NCBI GenBank assembly: GCA_902775605.1
Contig: CACYNE010000009.1
Coordinates: 1 to 64,000, forward strand
Origin: an uncultured Prevotellaceae bacterium
Lineage (GTDB): Bacteria; Bacteroidota; Bacteroidia; Bacteroidales; Bacteroidaceae
Length of the DNA stretch: 64,000 nucleotides
Direction of reading: 5' to 3'
Numbering within the stretch: the stretch's first letter is position 1; the number at the start of each line of letters is the position of its first letter. Under the pieces are notes generated by a model. The model made no database searches, was not told the DNA's origin, and was given only the letters and a program-made list of their open reading frames with translations. The translations under genes and the position numbers were made by a program. This document shows positions 6,233 through 15,931 of the stretch, one piece after another.

Positions 6233-7873
6233 TCATGGTTTTTGGAACTTTTCACCAGTCTGTTTCACCAATTCGCGTGCATATTTCTGTGAATAGCCTG
6301 GTCTTTTTACCGTTGAACCGAGTCCATATTTGGTTCGTGTGAACACACCGTTTTCCTCTGGTTTGATGGTCATATCGTTGTACTTCACGATGAGATAGGT
6401 GGCCAACTGACGCCAGCGGGCCAGCATCTGGTCTGCTTTCTCGGCGGTATAGGCAGTGAGGAACTTGGTGCGTGCAGCCTCATCAAGCAGGATGGCCTTA
6501 TCCTCCACCTCCTTCTGAGCACGGAAATATGAGTTGTCGAGCGAGTCGCGCACCTCCTTCAAACTGGGGAAGAGCATCGAATAGCGGGGATAGACCATGT
6601 TGCTAACCCAGTTCTGCACCCAGAAGGCATTATCCATCGAGAAGTTCAAGTCGTCAGCACCAGGGGTGTTGTAGGGTCGTGGAGACTCGGTGGCGCAGCA
6701 ATAGACAGGTGTGAAGGGCACCATGTTGCCATCATCGTTGGCAAACCAGAAGCAGCCTCCCACCTGGCGGGGCAACCACGAACGCATCTGGCTGACGAAG
6801 ACGAAGCCTGCCTGCTGGGTGGATACGGGACGCTCGTTGAAATACTCCTTGCCATCGACCTTAAAATAAAGAGGTGTGGGGCGATATGGCATTTCCCAGA
6901 TGCCGCCACCCATATCATTGTCGAGCGAGAAAGGCGTATCCTCAAAGTGATCGCGCATGGCGGTTTCCACATCGGCCACGGTGAGTTTCTTGTTGGGCTT
7001 CACCCACAGAGGCATCACCTCGGCATTGGCATCCTTGCCTTCAGCCCAGGGGATGTAGCGGTCCATGCCGTCGGCATAACGATTGAAGAACTGCCACACG
7101 CGGGCATCGCAGATGCGGCGTCCTGAGAAGTCGGGGGCGGCATAGGCAGCATTGTACGAGAAGTCCTCATCCTTGCCCGTGAACCAGCCCATTTTGCGAG
7201 CGTAGGACACCACGTTCTTTGAGTAGCGCACGTCGCCAGACTTATCCCTCATATTAAACTTGGTGATGCGACTCTGGTTGGCATGGCCGCAAATCATATC
7301 GTCGGGGATGCGCAGGGCCACCCACACGGTGCGCCCCTTCTCCACCTTACGATCGCTGGCGCAACCCATCATCTCCATGATCCATGCCTCGTTAGGGTCG
7401 CAAATCGTAAAGGTCTCACCCTCAGAGTTATAGCCGTATTTCTCAACCAGCGATGTCATCACATCGATAGCCTCACGGGCAGTCTTAGAGCGCTGGAGGG
7501 CGATATAGATCAGTGAGCCGTAGTCGATGATGCCCGTGGTGTCAACCATCTCTTCACGTCCGCCAAAAGTAGTTTCACCGATGGTCACCTGCCACTCGTT
7601 GATATTGCCGATAACGTTGTAGGTCTCTTCTGCCTCAAGGATTTCACCACCATATTTATTAGTGTCCCAGTCATAGACCTGGCGCATGGTGCCCTTGGGA
7701 TGCTTGGCTGCGGGATAGTGTACCAAGCCCTGAAACATGCCATAGCTATCGGCACTATAGGAACAGATAACGGAGCCGTCGGCTGAAGCCTTCTTACCCA
7801 CGATAAAGTTAGTACATGCCATCGCTCCAGTAGCGGCGATGAGCATGGCTGATAGTATCAGTTGTCGTTTCAT
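6233..7873 (-). CDS. C69 family dipeptidase
   Basis: This 546-residue protein is a peptidase family C69 (PepD/U34) N-terminal nucleophile hydrolase. The signal peptide ends A-M-A and exposes Cys20 in C-T-N-F-I-V-G-K, the catalytic residue after processing. Other family marks are D-G-S-V-I-C-S-Y-S, G-E-T-F-T-I-C-D-P-N-E-A-W and the C-terminal G-L-G-S region. It should cleave dipeptides in the periplasm or at the surface, feeding amino acids to a protein-fermenting cell. Length is normal for the Bacteroidales members. It is followed on the plus side by nadC, with a terminator between, so it is probably transcribed alone. Confidence 0.9.
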   Translation of the reverse strand: MKRQLILSAMLIAATGAMACTNFIVGKKASADGSVICSYSADSYGMFQGLVHYPAAKHPKGTMRQVYDWDTNKYGGEILEAEETYNVIGNINEWQVTIGETTFGGREEMVDTTGIIDYGSLIYIALQRSKTAREAIDVMTSLVEKYGYNSEGETFTICDPNEAWIMEMMGCASDRKVEKGRTVWVALRIPDDMICGHANQSRITKFNMRDKSGDVRYSKNVVSYARKMGWFTGKDEDFSYNAAYAAPDFSGRRICDARVWQFFNRYADGMDRYIPWAEGKDANAEVMPLWVKPNKKLTVADVETAMRDHFEDTPFSLDNDMGGGIWEMPYRPTPLYFKVDGKEYFNERPVSTQQAGFVFVSQMRSWLPRQVGGCFWFANDDGNMVPFTPVYCCATESPRPYNTPGADDLNFSMDNAFWVQNWVSNMVYPRYSMLFPSLKEVRDSLDNSYFRAQKEVEDKAILLDEAARTKFLTAYTAEKADQMLARWRQLATYLIVKYNDMTIKPEENGVFTRTKYGLGSTVKRPGYSQKYARELVKQTGEKFQKP

Positions 7874-7895
7874 TGATGTATTATTTCAATAAAAA

Positions 7896-7920
7896 CCTCG
7901 TTCTTTATTTAGGAACGAGG
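7896..7920 (-). terminator. nadC terminator overlapping its stop codon
   Basis: CCTCGTTC pairs with GAACGAGG around 9 nt and is followed by TTTTTATT on the minus strand. The TAA stop of nadC lies in the loop side of the hairpin. Confidence 0.8.
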
Positions 7921-8793
7921 GTTAATAGTTAGTTTGTCACTTCCTGCGGCCTTGAAGCTCATGTCGAGTCCCTTGACAGAATGTGTCAAGGCTCCGAAGG
8001 AGATAAAATCGACGCCAGCCTTGGCATAGGGGATCATGGTATCGAAAGTGATTCCCCCACTCGACTCAGTCTCGGCACGACCAGCAACGATTTTCACGGC
8101 ACGGGCCGTCTCCTCTGGTGTAAAGTTGTCGAACATAATGCGATCACAGCCCTCAGCCAGAGCCTCGTCAAGTTCCTTGAAGTTGCGCACCTCGCATTCA
8201 ATCTTCAGATCCTTACCCTTCTCCTTGCAGTAAGCCTTAGCACGCGAGATAGCGTTGTGAACACCTCCGCAGAAGTCAATGTGATTGTCCTTCAGAAGAA
8301 TCATGTCGAAGAGTCCTATGCGGTGGTTCATGCCACCACCAATCTTCACAGCCTCCTTCTCGAGCATACGCATGCCAGGGGTGGTCTTGCGGGTATCGAG
8401 CACACGCGTCTTGGTGCCAGCATCCACCAGGGCCTGCTGATACTTATGTGTCATCGTGGCAATGCCCGACATGCGCTGCAGGATATTGAGCATCAGGCGC
8501 TCAGTCTGCAGCAGGCTCTGCTCCTTGCCTTTCACGCTCATCACGATGTCGCCGGGCTTAACATGCGCACCGTCCTCTACATAGACCTCCACCTGCATCT
8601 CGGGGTCGAAACGATGAAACACTTCCTTGGCTATCTCTACGCCAGCGAAGATGCCTTCTTCCTTGATCAGCAGTTTCGATTCTCCCACGGCATCCGCAGG
8701 AATACAGCACAGCGTGGTGTGGTCACCATCGCCGATATCCTCGGCAAAAGCGAGGTCAATCAACTTATCGTTCAGTTCCTCTACACTCAGCAT
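7909..8793 (-). CDS. nadC: nicotinate-nucleotide pyrophosphorylase (carboxylating)
   Basis: This 294-residue enzyme converts quinolinate and PRPP to nicotinate mononucleotide, CO2 and pyrophosphate in de novo NAD synthesis. Family motifs are clear: E-D-I-G-D-G-D-H-T-T near the start, R-M-S-G-I-A-T, the R-K-T-T-P-G substrate loop, G-G-G-M-N-H-R-I-G-L and the K-D-N-H-I metal/substrate site. Length is normal and it is cytoplasmic. It lies downstream of the beta-barrel gene with a 25-nt gap; nadA and nadB are not in the window. Confidence 0.95.
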   Translation of the reverse strand: MLSVEELNDKLIDLAFAEDIGDGDHTTLCCIPADAVGESKLLIKEEGIFAGVEIAKEVFHRFDPEMQVEVYVEDGAHVKPGDIVMSVKGKEQSLLQTERLMLNILQRMSGIATMTHKYQQALVDAGTKTRVLDTRKTTPGMRMLEKEAVKIGGGMNHRIGLFDMILLKDNHIDFCGGVHNAISRAKAYCKEKGKDLKIECEVRNFKELDEALAEGCDRIMFDNFTPEETARAVKIVAGRAETESSGGITFDTMIPYAKAGVDFISFGALTHSVKGLDMSFKAAGSDKLTINPRS

Positions 8794-8818
8794 ATTTTCT
8801 TACCTCTTAATTCTACAA

Positions 8819-9313
8819 TCACTCAAAATAAATACCGATGCCGATACGGAGACCAAAACCACTGTAATTAACGTGGTCCTTCAGACTCATGTTATAGTAA
8901 ACCGAAGGTTCGAGGGTCACGGTACGGTTCAGGAAATAGGCATAGCCCACCTCAAAGTTGGGCACGAAATCATCGTACGTAGCATTATGCTGATAATTGG
9001 CACCAGCGCCCAGAAACAGTCCATTCTGCTCGATATAATAACGCAATCCGGCACCAGCCACGAGGGTCTTATCGCCCACCTTATACCAGTCATATCCCAG
9101 CGTAGTGGTGACCATCCAGTCGTCCTCGAACAAATAGCCACACTTGGCTGCCACGTTCATATGCCAATCCTGGTTCTTGTTCCAGTTCAGGTCAAAACCC
9201 GACAAGCTGGCACCTGCATAGAACTTGTCCTTTGCAAAAGGCAAACGATCCTGCGCCTGGCTTGCAACTGAGAACATCAGTCCGCAAAGCATTGTTAAAA
9301 GAATTTTTTTCAT
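8819..9313 (-). CDS. small outer-membrane beta-barrel protein
   Basis: This 164-residue protein has a signal peptide (1-20, ending S-Q-A) followed by alternating beta strands rich in Gly, Tyr and Phe, with strand motifs such as F-Y-A-G-A-S-L-S-G and G-A-G-L-R-Y-Y-I-E. It ends in G-I-G-I-Y-F-E, an aromatic-containing last strand. About eight strands can be drawn, as in OmpX/OmpA-type barrels. A structural or adhesion role in the outer membrane is possible; no enzyme motif is visible. It starts 31 nt after the CstA gene and may be co-transcribed with it. Confidence 0.75.
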   Translation of the reverse strand: MKKILLTMLCGLMFSVASQAQDRLPFAKDKFYAGASLSGFDLNWNKNQDWHMNVAAKCGYLFEDDWMVTTTLGYDWYKVGDKTLVAGAGLRYYIEQNGLFLGAGANYQHNATYDDFVPNFEVGYAYFLNRTVTLEPSVYYNMSLKDHVNYSGFGLRIGIGIYFE

Positions 9314-9344
9314 AATCGTATGATATTTTATTGTTATTGAATTC

Positions 9345-10715
9345 CTATTTGAAAATCTGTTCAGAGAACAAGTAAACGACGCTCACCACCGTCATGAATA
9401 CCGCAGGGATGAGTGATATCCAGTAGTTCTTCTTCTGCTGATACAGATAGACCGTGATGGCCCAGAGCGTGAACACAGTGAGCGTCTGATTGCTCCATCC
9501 GAACCAGCTCCAGATGACGTCGAAGCCCTCGGGATTGGCCATCTGCCAGATGAGCAGGGCGATGACAGCCGTAAACAACGGAATGCACACGTAGAGGCGC
9601 TTGCGGATGGTATTCTGCTCCAAATGGATAAAGTCAGCGATGATGAGTCGTGCCGAACGCAGAGCGGTATCACCACTGGTGATAGGTGCTGCCACCACAC
9701 CCAGAATGGCCAGAATGCTGCCGAAGAGGCCCAGCCAGTTGTCACACACCATGCTCACGATGGCAGGTGCCTTGCTGAGAATCTCCTCACCACCAGCCAT
9801 CTCCTGATAACCAGGCGTGGGCTCGTTATAGAAGAAATACATGGCCACCGTGGCCCAGATGAGTGCCACCAGACCTTCGGTGATCATGGCACCGTAGAAG
9901 ATGGGGCGACCCATTTTCTCGCTCTTCAGACAGCGCGCCATCAACGGGCACTGCGTGGCGTGGAAACCACTAATGGCACCACAGGCAATGGTGATAAAAA
10001 GACAGGGGAAGATGCTCTTCGTGGTGAGCGAGGCCTCGCCTACCCCCTCCCACACCTCTGGAATGTCGGGCATCTTGACAAAGAGCATCGCCATCAGGGC
10101 CACCGCCATAAACAGCAGCGAGAAGGCAAACAAGGGATATACCTTGCCGATTATCCTATCAATGGGCATCATCGTGGCGATGATATAATACACGAAGATG
10201 ACGATAATCCAGAACGTGCTATTGCTCAACATCTCTATGCCGGGCACATTGTCCAGACACAACTTCTGAAGCAGCAAGGCAGGGCTATACACAAAGACGG
10301 CTCCCACCATCATCAGTAGGAATACCGAGAAGACGAGCATCACCTGCTTGGGCGCGTTGCCCAGATACTTTCCGATGATTTCAGGCAGATTGGCTCCACC
10401 GTTGCGAATAGAGAGCATACCACTCAGGTAGTCGTGCGTGGCTCCGGCGAAGATGCATCCGAAGACGATCCACAGATAGGCGGCAGGTCCGAACTTGGCA
10501 CCCATGATGGCACCGAAGATGGGGCCCGTGCCCGCAATATTCAGGAACTGAATCATGAAAATCTTCCATGAAGGCAGCACCATAAAGTCCACACCATCGG
10601 CCTTGGCAACGGCCGGTGTCGGTCTGTCGTCAGGTCCAAAAACTCTCTCCACAAAGCGGCCATAAAGGAAATAGCCCAAAACAAGAGCCAAGAGGCTCAA
10701 TACGAAAGTAATCAT
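9345..10715 (-). CDS. cstA: CstA-family carbon starvation/peptide transporter
   Basis: This 456-residue polytopic membrane protein belongs to the short CstA family, with about 12 membrane segments. Typical stretches are P-T-P-A near residue 34, Q-F-L-N-I-A-G-T-G-P-I-F-G-A, H-D-Y-L-S-G-M-L-S-I-R-N-G-G and the S-G-F-H-A-T-Q region. Family members import peptides or pyruvate when carbon is scarce. It is shorter than E. coli CstA (about 700 residues), as is usual in Bacteroidales. A TATCTTTG box lies 36 nt upstream. Confidence 0.85.
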   Translation of the reverse strand: MITFVLSLLALVLGYFLYGRFVERVFGPDDRPTPAVAKADGVDFMVLPSWKIFMIQFLNIAGTGPIFGAIMGAKFGPAAYLWIVFGCIFAGATHDYLSGMLSIRNGGANLPEIIGKYLGNAPKQVMLVFSVFLLMMVGAVFVYSPALLLQKLCLDNVPGIEMLSNSTFWIIVIFVYYIIATMMPIDRIIGKVYPLFAFSLLFMAVALMAMLFVKMPDIPEVWEGVGEASLTTKSIFPCLFITIACGAISGFHATQCPLMARCLKSEKMGRPIFYGAMITEGLVALIWATVAMYFFYNEPTPGYQEMAGGEEILSKAPAIVSMVCDNWLGLFGSILAILGVVAAPITSGDTALRSARLIIADFIHLEQNTIRKRLYVCIPLFTAVIALLIWQMANPEGFDVIWSWFGWSNQTLTVFTLWAITVYLYQQKKNYWISLIPAVFMTVVSVVYLFSEQIFK

Positions 10716-10750
10716 TTCTGCATTTCTTTTTTTTAATCTGATTGACGATG

Positions 10751-10758
10751 CAAAGATA
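10751..10758 (-). promoter_or_regulatory. -7 box for cstA
   Basis: TATCTTTG on the minus strand, 36 nt from the start codon. Confidence 0.55.
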
Positions 10759-10770
10759 CAAATAAATTGA

Positions 10771-10791
10771 GAATTAAGAATTAAGAATTAA
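10771..10791. repeat. three tandem GAATTAA heptamers
   Basis: Three perfect copies of a 7-bp unit lie between two divergent promoters, with no coding role. See the finding on short-period arrays. Confidence 0.8.
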
Positions 10792-10802
10792 GATATTTTT
10801 TA

Positions 10803-10810
10803 TACCTTTG
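10803..10810 (+). promoter_or_regulatory. -7 box for the GHL10-type gene
   Basis: TACCTTTG, 18 nt before the ATG at 10829. It overlaps an apparent upstream TTG start and so excludes it. Confidence 0.6.
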
Positions 10811-10828
10811 CACACAAATTCCAAATAC

Positions 10829-12445
10829 ATGAACAAATATATCGTTACGCTACTCATTTTTTTGAGCAGCATCACCCTCTGGGGGCAGTCACCAAAATAT
10901 GAAGTCAGAGCCGCCTGGCTCACCACCATCGGTGGCATTGACTGGCCTCATTCCTATCAGGCCGAAGCCCAGAAAAGAGAACTCACCAATACGCTCGACT
11001 TGCTACAGCAGGCTGGCATCAACACCATACTTGTCCAGACCCGTGTGCGTGGCACTACCATCTATCCCTCAGACATCGAGCCCTGGGACGGCTGCATCAC
11101 TGGTACTCCCGGCAAGAGAGCATCGTACGACCCCCTGCAACTATGCATCGAGGAATGTCATAAGCGCAACATGGAATGTCACGCGTGGATGGTCACGATT
11201 CCCGTAGGAAAATGGAACAATCTGGGATGCAAGCAGTTGCGTCAGAAACACCCCAGACTTATCAAGCGCATTGGCGATGACGGCTACATGGACCCTGAGC
11301 AGGCTGAGACAGGCGACTATCTGGCAAGGATGTGTCGCGAGATTGTGAGCCGCTATGATGTGGATGGCATCCATCTGGACTATATCCGATATCCTGAAAC
11401 GTGGAAAATCAAGGTATCACGCGCCAAGGGTCGTGAGTATATCACCAACATTGTGCGCAAGGTGAACCTCGCCGTGAAGAGTCAGAAACCCTGGGTCAAG
11501 CTATCATGCTCGCCCATTGGCAAGTACGACGATCTGCGCCGCTATCGTGCTGGAGGCTGGAACGCCCGCACAGCCGTTTGCCAGGACGCTCAGGCATGGC
11601 TGCAAAACGGACTAATGGATGCGCTCTTCCCCATGATGTATTTCCAAGACAACCAGTTCTTCCCCTTTGCCATCGACTGGCAGGAGCAGAGTGCTGGCCG
11701 CATGGTCATCCCTGGCCTGGGCATTTATTTTCTCGATCCTCGCGAGGGCAATGGCAAGTGGACGCTTGATCAGTTTACGCGCCAGATGAATGTCAGCCGC
11801 AACTTAGGCATGGGGCATTGCTTCTTCCGCACAAAGTTTTTCATTGACAACATAAAAGGCATCTACGACTTCACCCGCCACTTCAACCGCACACCGGCAC
11901 TGGTGCCGCCCATGACGTGGGCAGGACAGCAGGCTCCAACCGAGCCCAAGGCACTGAACCTAAAAGGAAACACGCTGTCGTGGCAAGCCTCGCAAGACAG
12001 GAGCGATGCTCCCTACCTTTTTTATAATATATATGCCAGCGAGGACTTTCCCGTGGATATCACCAAGGCTGAGAACCTCGTGGCCACTCGCCTGAGGAAG
12101 ACTAGTCTGCTGGTGCCTGTATGTGGCAAGAACTACGCCGTGACTGCCATGAACCGCTACGGACAGGAGAGCAAACCCACCCAACTGTTGCTGAACGCTG
12201 GCAGCCGCTATATAGCTCCCACCATCAACAAGACCGATGGACGTCACATTGCTCTGCCTCCAAAGGGGGCAGCACTCGATGCTCAATACGTGATTATTGA
12301 GACGCTGGACGGTCGCCAGGTGGACATCCGCCCCTATGGTAAAACACTACGGGTGGACCACCTGCCCAATGGCATCTATCAACTGCGCTCGCTGGGCAAG
12401 AAAGGGCGTAACCACCGCATCGGCTTCTTCAGTCTGAAGCGATGA
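10829..12445 (+). CDS. family 10-like glycosyl hydrolase (GHL10/DUF187)
   Basis: This 538-residue protein has a signal peptide (about 1-20, ending L-W-G-Q), then the GHL10 TIM-barrel: Y-E-V-R-A-A-W-L-T-T at the first strand, G-I-N-T-I-L-V-Q-T-R-V-R-G, H-A-W-M-V-T and D-G-I-H-L-D-Y-I-R-Y-P, a signature of this group. The C-terminal third (from about 370) looks like a fibronectin type III-like domain and a short beta domain. These proteins are thought to act on cell-wall or surface glycans; the exact substrate is not known. Expected to be periplasmic or outer-membrane. It is transcribed alone from the box at 10803. Confidence 0.85.
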   Translation: MNKYIVTLLIFLSSITLWGQSPKYEVRAAWLTTIGGIDWPHSYQAEAQKRELTNTLDLLQQAGINTILVQTRVRGTTIYPSDIEPWDGCITGTPGKRASYDPLQLCIEECHKRNMECHAWMVTIPVGKWNNLGCKQLRQKHPRLIKRIGDDGYMDPEQAETGDYLARMCREIVSRYDVDGIHLDYIRYPETWKIKVSRAKGREYITNIVRKVNLAVKSQKPWVKLSCSPIGKYDDLRRYRAGGWNARTAVCQDAQAWLQNGLMDALFPMMYFQDNQFFPFAIDWQEQSAGRMVIPGLGIYFLDPREGNGKWTLDQFTRQMNVSRNLGMGHCFFRTKFFIDNIKGIYDFTRHFNRTPALVPPMTWAGQQAPTEPKALNLKGNTLSWQASQDRSDAPYLFYNIYASEDFPVDITKAENLVATRLRKTSLLVPVCGKNYAVTAMNRYGQESKPTQLLLNAGSRYIAPTINKTDGRHIALPPKGAALDAQYVIIETLDGRQVDIRPYGKTLRVDHLPNGIYQLRSLGKKGRNHRIGFFSLKR

Positions 12446-12533
12446 GAAATGCATAATCATAACGTTAGTATTCAAACCAAGCATTTTGACACATTTTAGC
12501 GAAGAATCAAAGCATTATTTCAAGAAAACTTCG

Positions 12534-12541
12534 TATCTTTG
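12534..12541 (+). promoter_or_regulatory. -7 box for carB
   Basis: TATCTTTG, 30 nt before the carB start codon. Confidence 0.6.
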
Positions 12542-12571
12542 CACGAAAATTGACTAAACCCCCATAATTAC

Positions 12572-15500
12572 ATGAACACAAAGAATCTTAAGAAGGTGCT
12601 CGTACTCGGTTCGGGCGCACTGAAAATCGGACAGGCAGGCGAGTTTGACTACTCTGGCTCACAGGCTCTGAAGGCCCTGCGCGAAGAGGGCATCAAGAGC
12701 GTGCTGGTGAACCCCAACATCGCCACCATCCAGACGTCGGAAGGTATTGCCGACCAAGTGTATTTCCAGCCAGTTAATGCGCATTTCGTCACGGAAATCA
12801 TCAAGAAGGAGCGTCCCGACGGCATCCTGTTGGCCTTTGGTGGACAGACGGCCCTGAACTGTGGCACGGAACTCTATCTGAACGGTACGCTGAAGGAGTA
12901 TGGCGTCCAAGTATTGGGCACCAGCGTAGAGGCTATCATGGACACAGAGGATCGCGACCGCTTTGTGAAAAAGCTCGACGAGATCAGTCTGAAGACCCCC
13001 GTGAGCCACGCCGTGGAGAATATGGACGACGCGCTGAAGGCAGCCCACGAGATTGGCTTCCCCATTATGATTCGCTCGGCCTATGCCCTGGGTGGACTGG
13101 GTTCCGGTATATGTCCTGATGAGAAGGCTTTTGTTGAGTTGGCCGAGAGTGCCTTCACCTTTGCACCTCAGATTCTGGTGGAAGAGAGCCTGAAGGGCTG
13201 GAAGGAGATTGAGTTCGAGTGCATCCGCGATGCCAACGATCGCTGTTTCACCGTGGCCTCAATGGAGAACTTCGACCCTCTGGGCATTCACACGGGCGAG
13301 AGTATCGTGGTGGCACCCACGTGTTCATTGAAAGAAGAGCAGGTAAAGATGCTGCAGGAAATCACCATCAAGTGTGTGCGTCACCTGGGCATCGTAGGCG
13401 AGTGTAACATCCAGTTTGCCTTCAACGCCGAGACCAACGACTATCGTATCATTGAGATCAACGCTCGCTTGAGCCGTTCATCTGCATTGGCCTCAAAAGC
13501 AACAGGTTATCCACTCGCTTTCGTAGCCGCAAAGATTGCTTTGGGTTACACCCTCGACCAGATTGGTGAGATGGGAACAACCTCAAGCGCCTATGTGGCT
13601 CCCTCGCTCGATTATATGATTTGTAAGATTCCTCGTTGGGACTTGACAAAGTTTGCCGGTGTCAGCCGTCAGATTGGTTCGTCAATGAAGTCTGTTGGCG
13701 AGATTATGAGTATCGGCCGCTCGTTCGAGGAAATGATTCAGAAGGGTCTGCGTATGATTGGCCAGGGCATGCACGGCTTTGTGGGCAACGATCATACAAA
13801 GTTCGACAACCTGGATGACGAGTTGGCTAACCCCACCGACCTGCGCATCTTTGCCATCGCACAGGCTCTGGAAGAGGGTTACACCATCGAACGCATCGAA
13901 CAGCTGACGAAGATTGATGTGTGGTTCCTGGAGCGCCTGAAGCACATCGTGGACCTGAAGCACGAGTTGCAGAAATACAACAAACTGGAAGACCTTTCCG
14001 ACGAGTTGCTCTTGGAAGTGAAGCGTTGCGGTTTCTCTGACTTCCAGATTGCCCGCTTCGTGCTGAAGACCAAATCGACCAACATGGAGAAGGAGAACCT
14101 TGAGGTGCGCAAGCTTCGCAAGCAGCGTGGCATCATGCCTTCGGTGAAGCGCATCCCCACCGTGGCCTCAGAGCATCCTGAGTTGACCAACTACCTCTAT
14201 TTCACTTATACCCACGTACCCGCCTTTGGCGATGCCACGGGCGAGAAATATGCTGTTAATCACGACATCAACTACTTCAACAACGAGAAGTCTGTGGTGG
14301 TACTCGGTTCGGGTGCTTATCGTATCGGCTCAAGCGTTGAGTTCGACTGGTGCTCAGTGAACGCCATCAACACGGCACGCAAACTGGGTTACAAGTCTAT
14401 CATGATTAACTACAACCCCGAGACCGTGTCAACTGACTATGACATGTGCGACCGCCTCTATTTCGATGAGCTCTCGCTGGAGCGTGTGCTCGATGTAATG
14501 GACCTGGAGCAGCCTCGCGGCGTTATCGTCTCTGTGGGTGGACAGATTCCTAACAACCTCGCCATGAAGTTGCACCGTCAGGGTGTGCCCGTACTCGGCA
14601 CTTCGCCTGTAGATATCGATCGTGCAGAGAACCGTGACAAGTTCTCAGCCATGCTCGACAAACTGGGCATTGATCAGCCCGCATGGCAGGCGCTGACCTC
14701 GTTTGACGATGTAAAGGACTTCGTAGCCAAGGTGGGTTATCCTGTACTGGTGCGTCCCTCATACGTGCTCTCAGGTGCTGCCATGAACGTGTGCTATGAC
14801 GAAGAGGAGTTGCATCGCTTCCTGAACATGGCCACTGAGGTATCGAAGGAATTCCCCGTGGTTATTTCGAAGTTTATGACTGAGACAAAGGAGATTGAGT
14901 TCGACGCCGTGGCCGACAAGGGCGAGGTGATTGAATATGCCATTTCCGAGCACGTGGAGTATGCTGGTGTGCACTCTGGTGACGCCACAATGGTGTTCCC
15001 CGCTCAGCACATCTACTTCTCTACCATCCGTCAGATTAAGAAGATTGCCTATAAGATTGCCGCCGAGCTGAACATTAGCGGTCCATTCAATATCCAGTTC
15101 CTGGCCAAGAACCGCGAGGTGAAGGTGATTGAGTGTAACCTGCGTGCCAGCCGTTCATTCCCCTTCGTATCAAAGATTCTGAAGCGTAACTTCATTGAGA
15201 CGGCCACAAAGATCATGCTTGATGCACCCTATCAGCGTCCTGAGAAGAGCGAGTTCGACATCGACCGCATCGGTGTTAAGGCTTCACAATTCTCGTTTGC
15301 CCGTCTGCAGAACGCTGACCCCGTCCTGGGTGTTGACATGAGTTCTACCGGTGAGGTGGGCTGTCTGGGTGATGACCTCAACGAGGCTCTGCTCAACTCG
15401 CTTATCGCTACAGGCTATTCTATCCCCAAGGATGCTGTTCTGATTTCATCAGGTGGTGCCAAGGGTAAGGTTTCTCTGCTTGAGCCTGCTCAGCAGTTGG

Positions 15501-15835
15501 CAAAGAAGGGCTACACCATCTATGCTACACCTGGCACAGCTAAGTTCTTCAACGACAACGGCGTGAAGGCTGTTGCCGTGGCATGGCCCGACGAGGATGG
15601 TGAGAACAATGTGATGGACCTCATCTCGCAGCACAAGGTGGGACTGGTCATCAACGTGCCCAAGAACCACACCTCTCGTGAGTTGACCAACGGCTACAAG
15701 ATTCGTCGTGGTGCCATTGACCACAACATCCCCTTGATGACCAACGTGCGTCTGGCTAAAGCCTTCATCGAGGCCTTCACCGCCATGAGTCTCAACGACA
15801 TCAAGATCAAATCTTGGCAGGAGTACAACAAGTAA
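12572..15835 (+). CDS. carB: carbamoyl-phosphate synthase large subunit
   Basis: This 1087-residue enzyme makes carbamoyl phosphate from bicarbonate, ammonia and two ATP for pyrimidine and arginine synthesis. Two homologous ATP-grasp halves are visible (about 1-550 and 550-940), each opening with V-L-G-S-G-A and I-G; a C-terminal MGS-like allosteric domain follows (G-A-K-G-K-V-S-L-L onward). The phrases I-G-Q-A-G-E-F-D-Y-S-G-S-Q and N-A-R-L-S-R-S-S-A-L-A-S-K resemble eukaryotic CPS/CAD more than E. coli CarB. The small subunit gene carA is not adjacent, so its glutaminase partner must come from elsewhere. A strong terminator follows. Confidence 0.95.
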   Translation: MNTKNLKKVLVLGSGALKIGQAGEFDYSGSQALKALREEGIKSVLVNPNIATIQTSEGIADQVYFQPVNAHFVTEIIKKERPDGILLAFGGQTALNCGTELYLNGTLKEYGVQVLGTSVEAIMDTEDRDRFVKKLDEISLKTPVSHAVENMDDALKAAHEIGFPIMIRSAYALGGLGSGICPDEKAFVELAESAFTFAPQILVEESLKGWKEIEFECIRDANDRCFTVASMENFDPLGIHTGESIVVAPTCSLKEEQVKMLQEITIKCVRHLGIVGECNIQFAFNAETNDYRIIEINARLSRSSALASKATGYPLAFVAAKIALGYTLDQIGEMGTTSSAYVAPSLDYMICKIPRWDLTKFAGVSRQIGSSMKSVGEIMSIGRSFEEMIQKGLRMIGQGMHGFVGNDHTKFDNLDDELANPTDLRIFAIAQALEEGYTIERIEQLTKIDVWFLERLKHIVDLKHELQKYNKLEDLSDELLLEVKRCGFSDFQIARFVLKTKSTNMEKENLEVRKLRKQRGIMPSVKRIPTVASEHPELTNYLYFTYTHVPAFGDATGEKYAVNHDINYFNNEKSVVVLGSGAYRIGSSVEFDWCSVNAINTARKLGYKSIMINYNPETVSTDYDMCDRLYFDELSLERVLDVMDLEQPRGVIVSVGGQIPNNLAMKLHRQGVPVLGTSPVDIDRAENRDKFSAMLDKLGIDQPAWQALTSFDDVKDFVAKVGYPVLVRPSYVLSGAAMNVCYDEEELHRFLNMATEVSKEFPVVISKFMTETKEIEFDAVADKGEVIEYAISEHVEYAGVHSGDATMVFPAQHIYFSTIRQIKKIAYKIAAELNISGPFNIQFLAKNREVKVIECNLRASRSFPFVSKILKRNFIETATKIMLDAPYQRPEKSEFDIDRIGVKASQFSFARLQNADPVLGVDMSSTGEVGCLGDDLNEALLNSLIATGYSIPKDAVLISSGGAKGKVSLLEPAQQLAKKGYTIYATPGTAKFFNDNGVKAVAVAWPDEDGENNVMDLISQHKVGLVINVPKNHTSRELTNGYKIRRGAIDHNIPLMTNVRLAKAFIEAFTAMSLNDIKIKSWQEYNK

Positions 15836-15857
15836 TCCGCCGCACAATTCCATAAGA

Positions 15858-15890
15858 AATGACCGGCATCCCTCGCGAATGTCGGTCATT
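15858..15890 (+). terminator. carB terminator
   Basis: A 12-bp stem (AATGACCGGCAT with ATGTCGGTCATT, one G-T pair) around 9 nt, followed by a short TTGG tract. Confidence 0.65.
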
Positions 15891-15931
15891 TTGGTTAAAA
15901 GAAATAATACCAAACGATAAATCAAAAACAT

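Noticed and set aside
7981-8871. 296-codon plus-strand reading frame opposite nadC
   Set aside because: It is the antisense shadow of nadC, which has all its motifs on the other strand; the His/Leu-rich translation is typical of a shadow.
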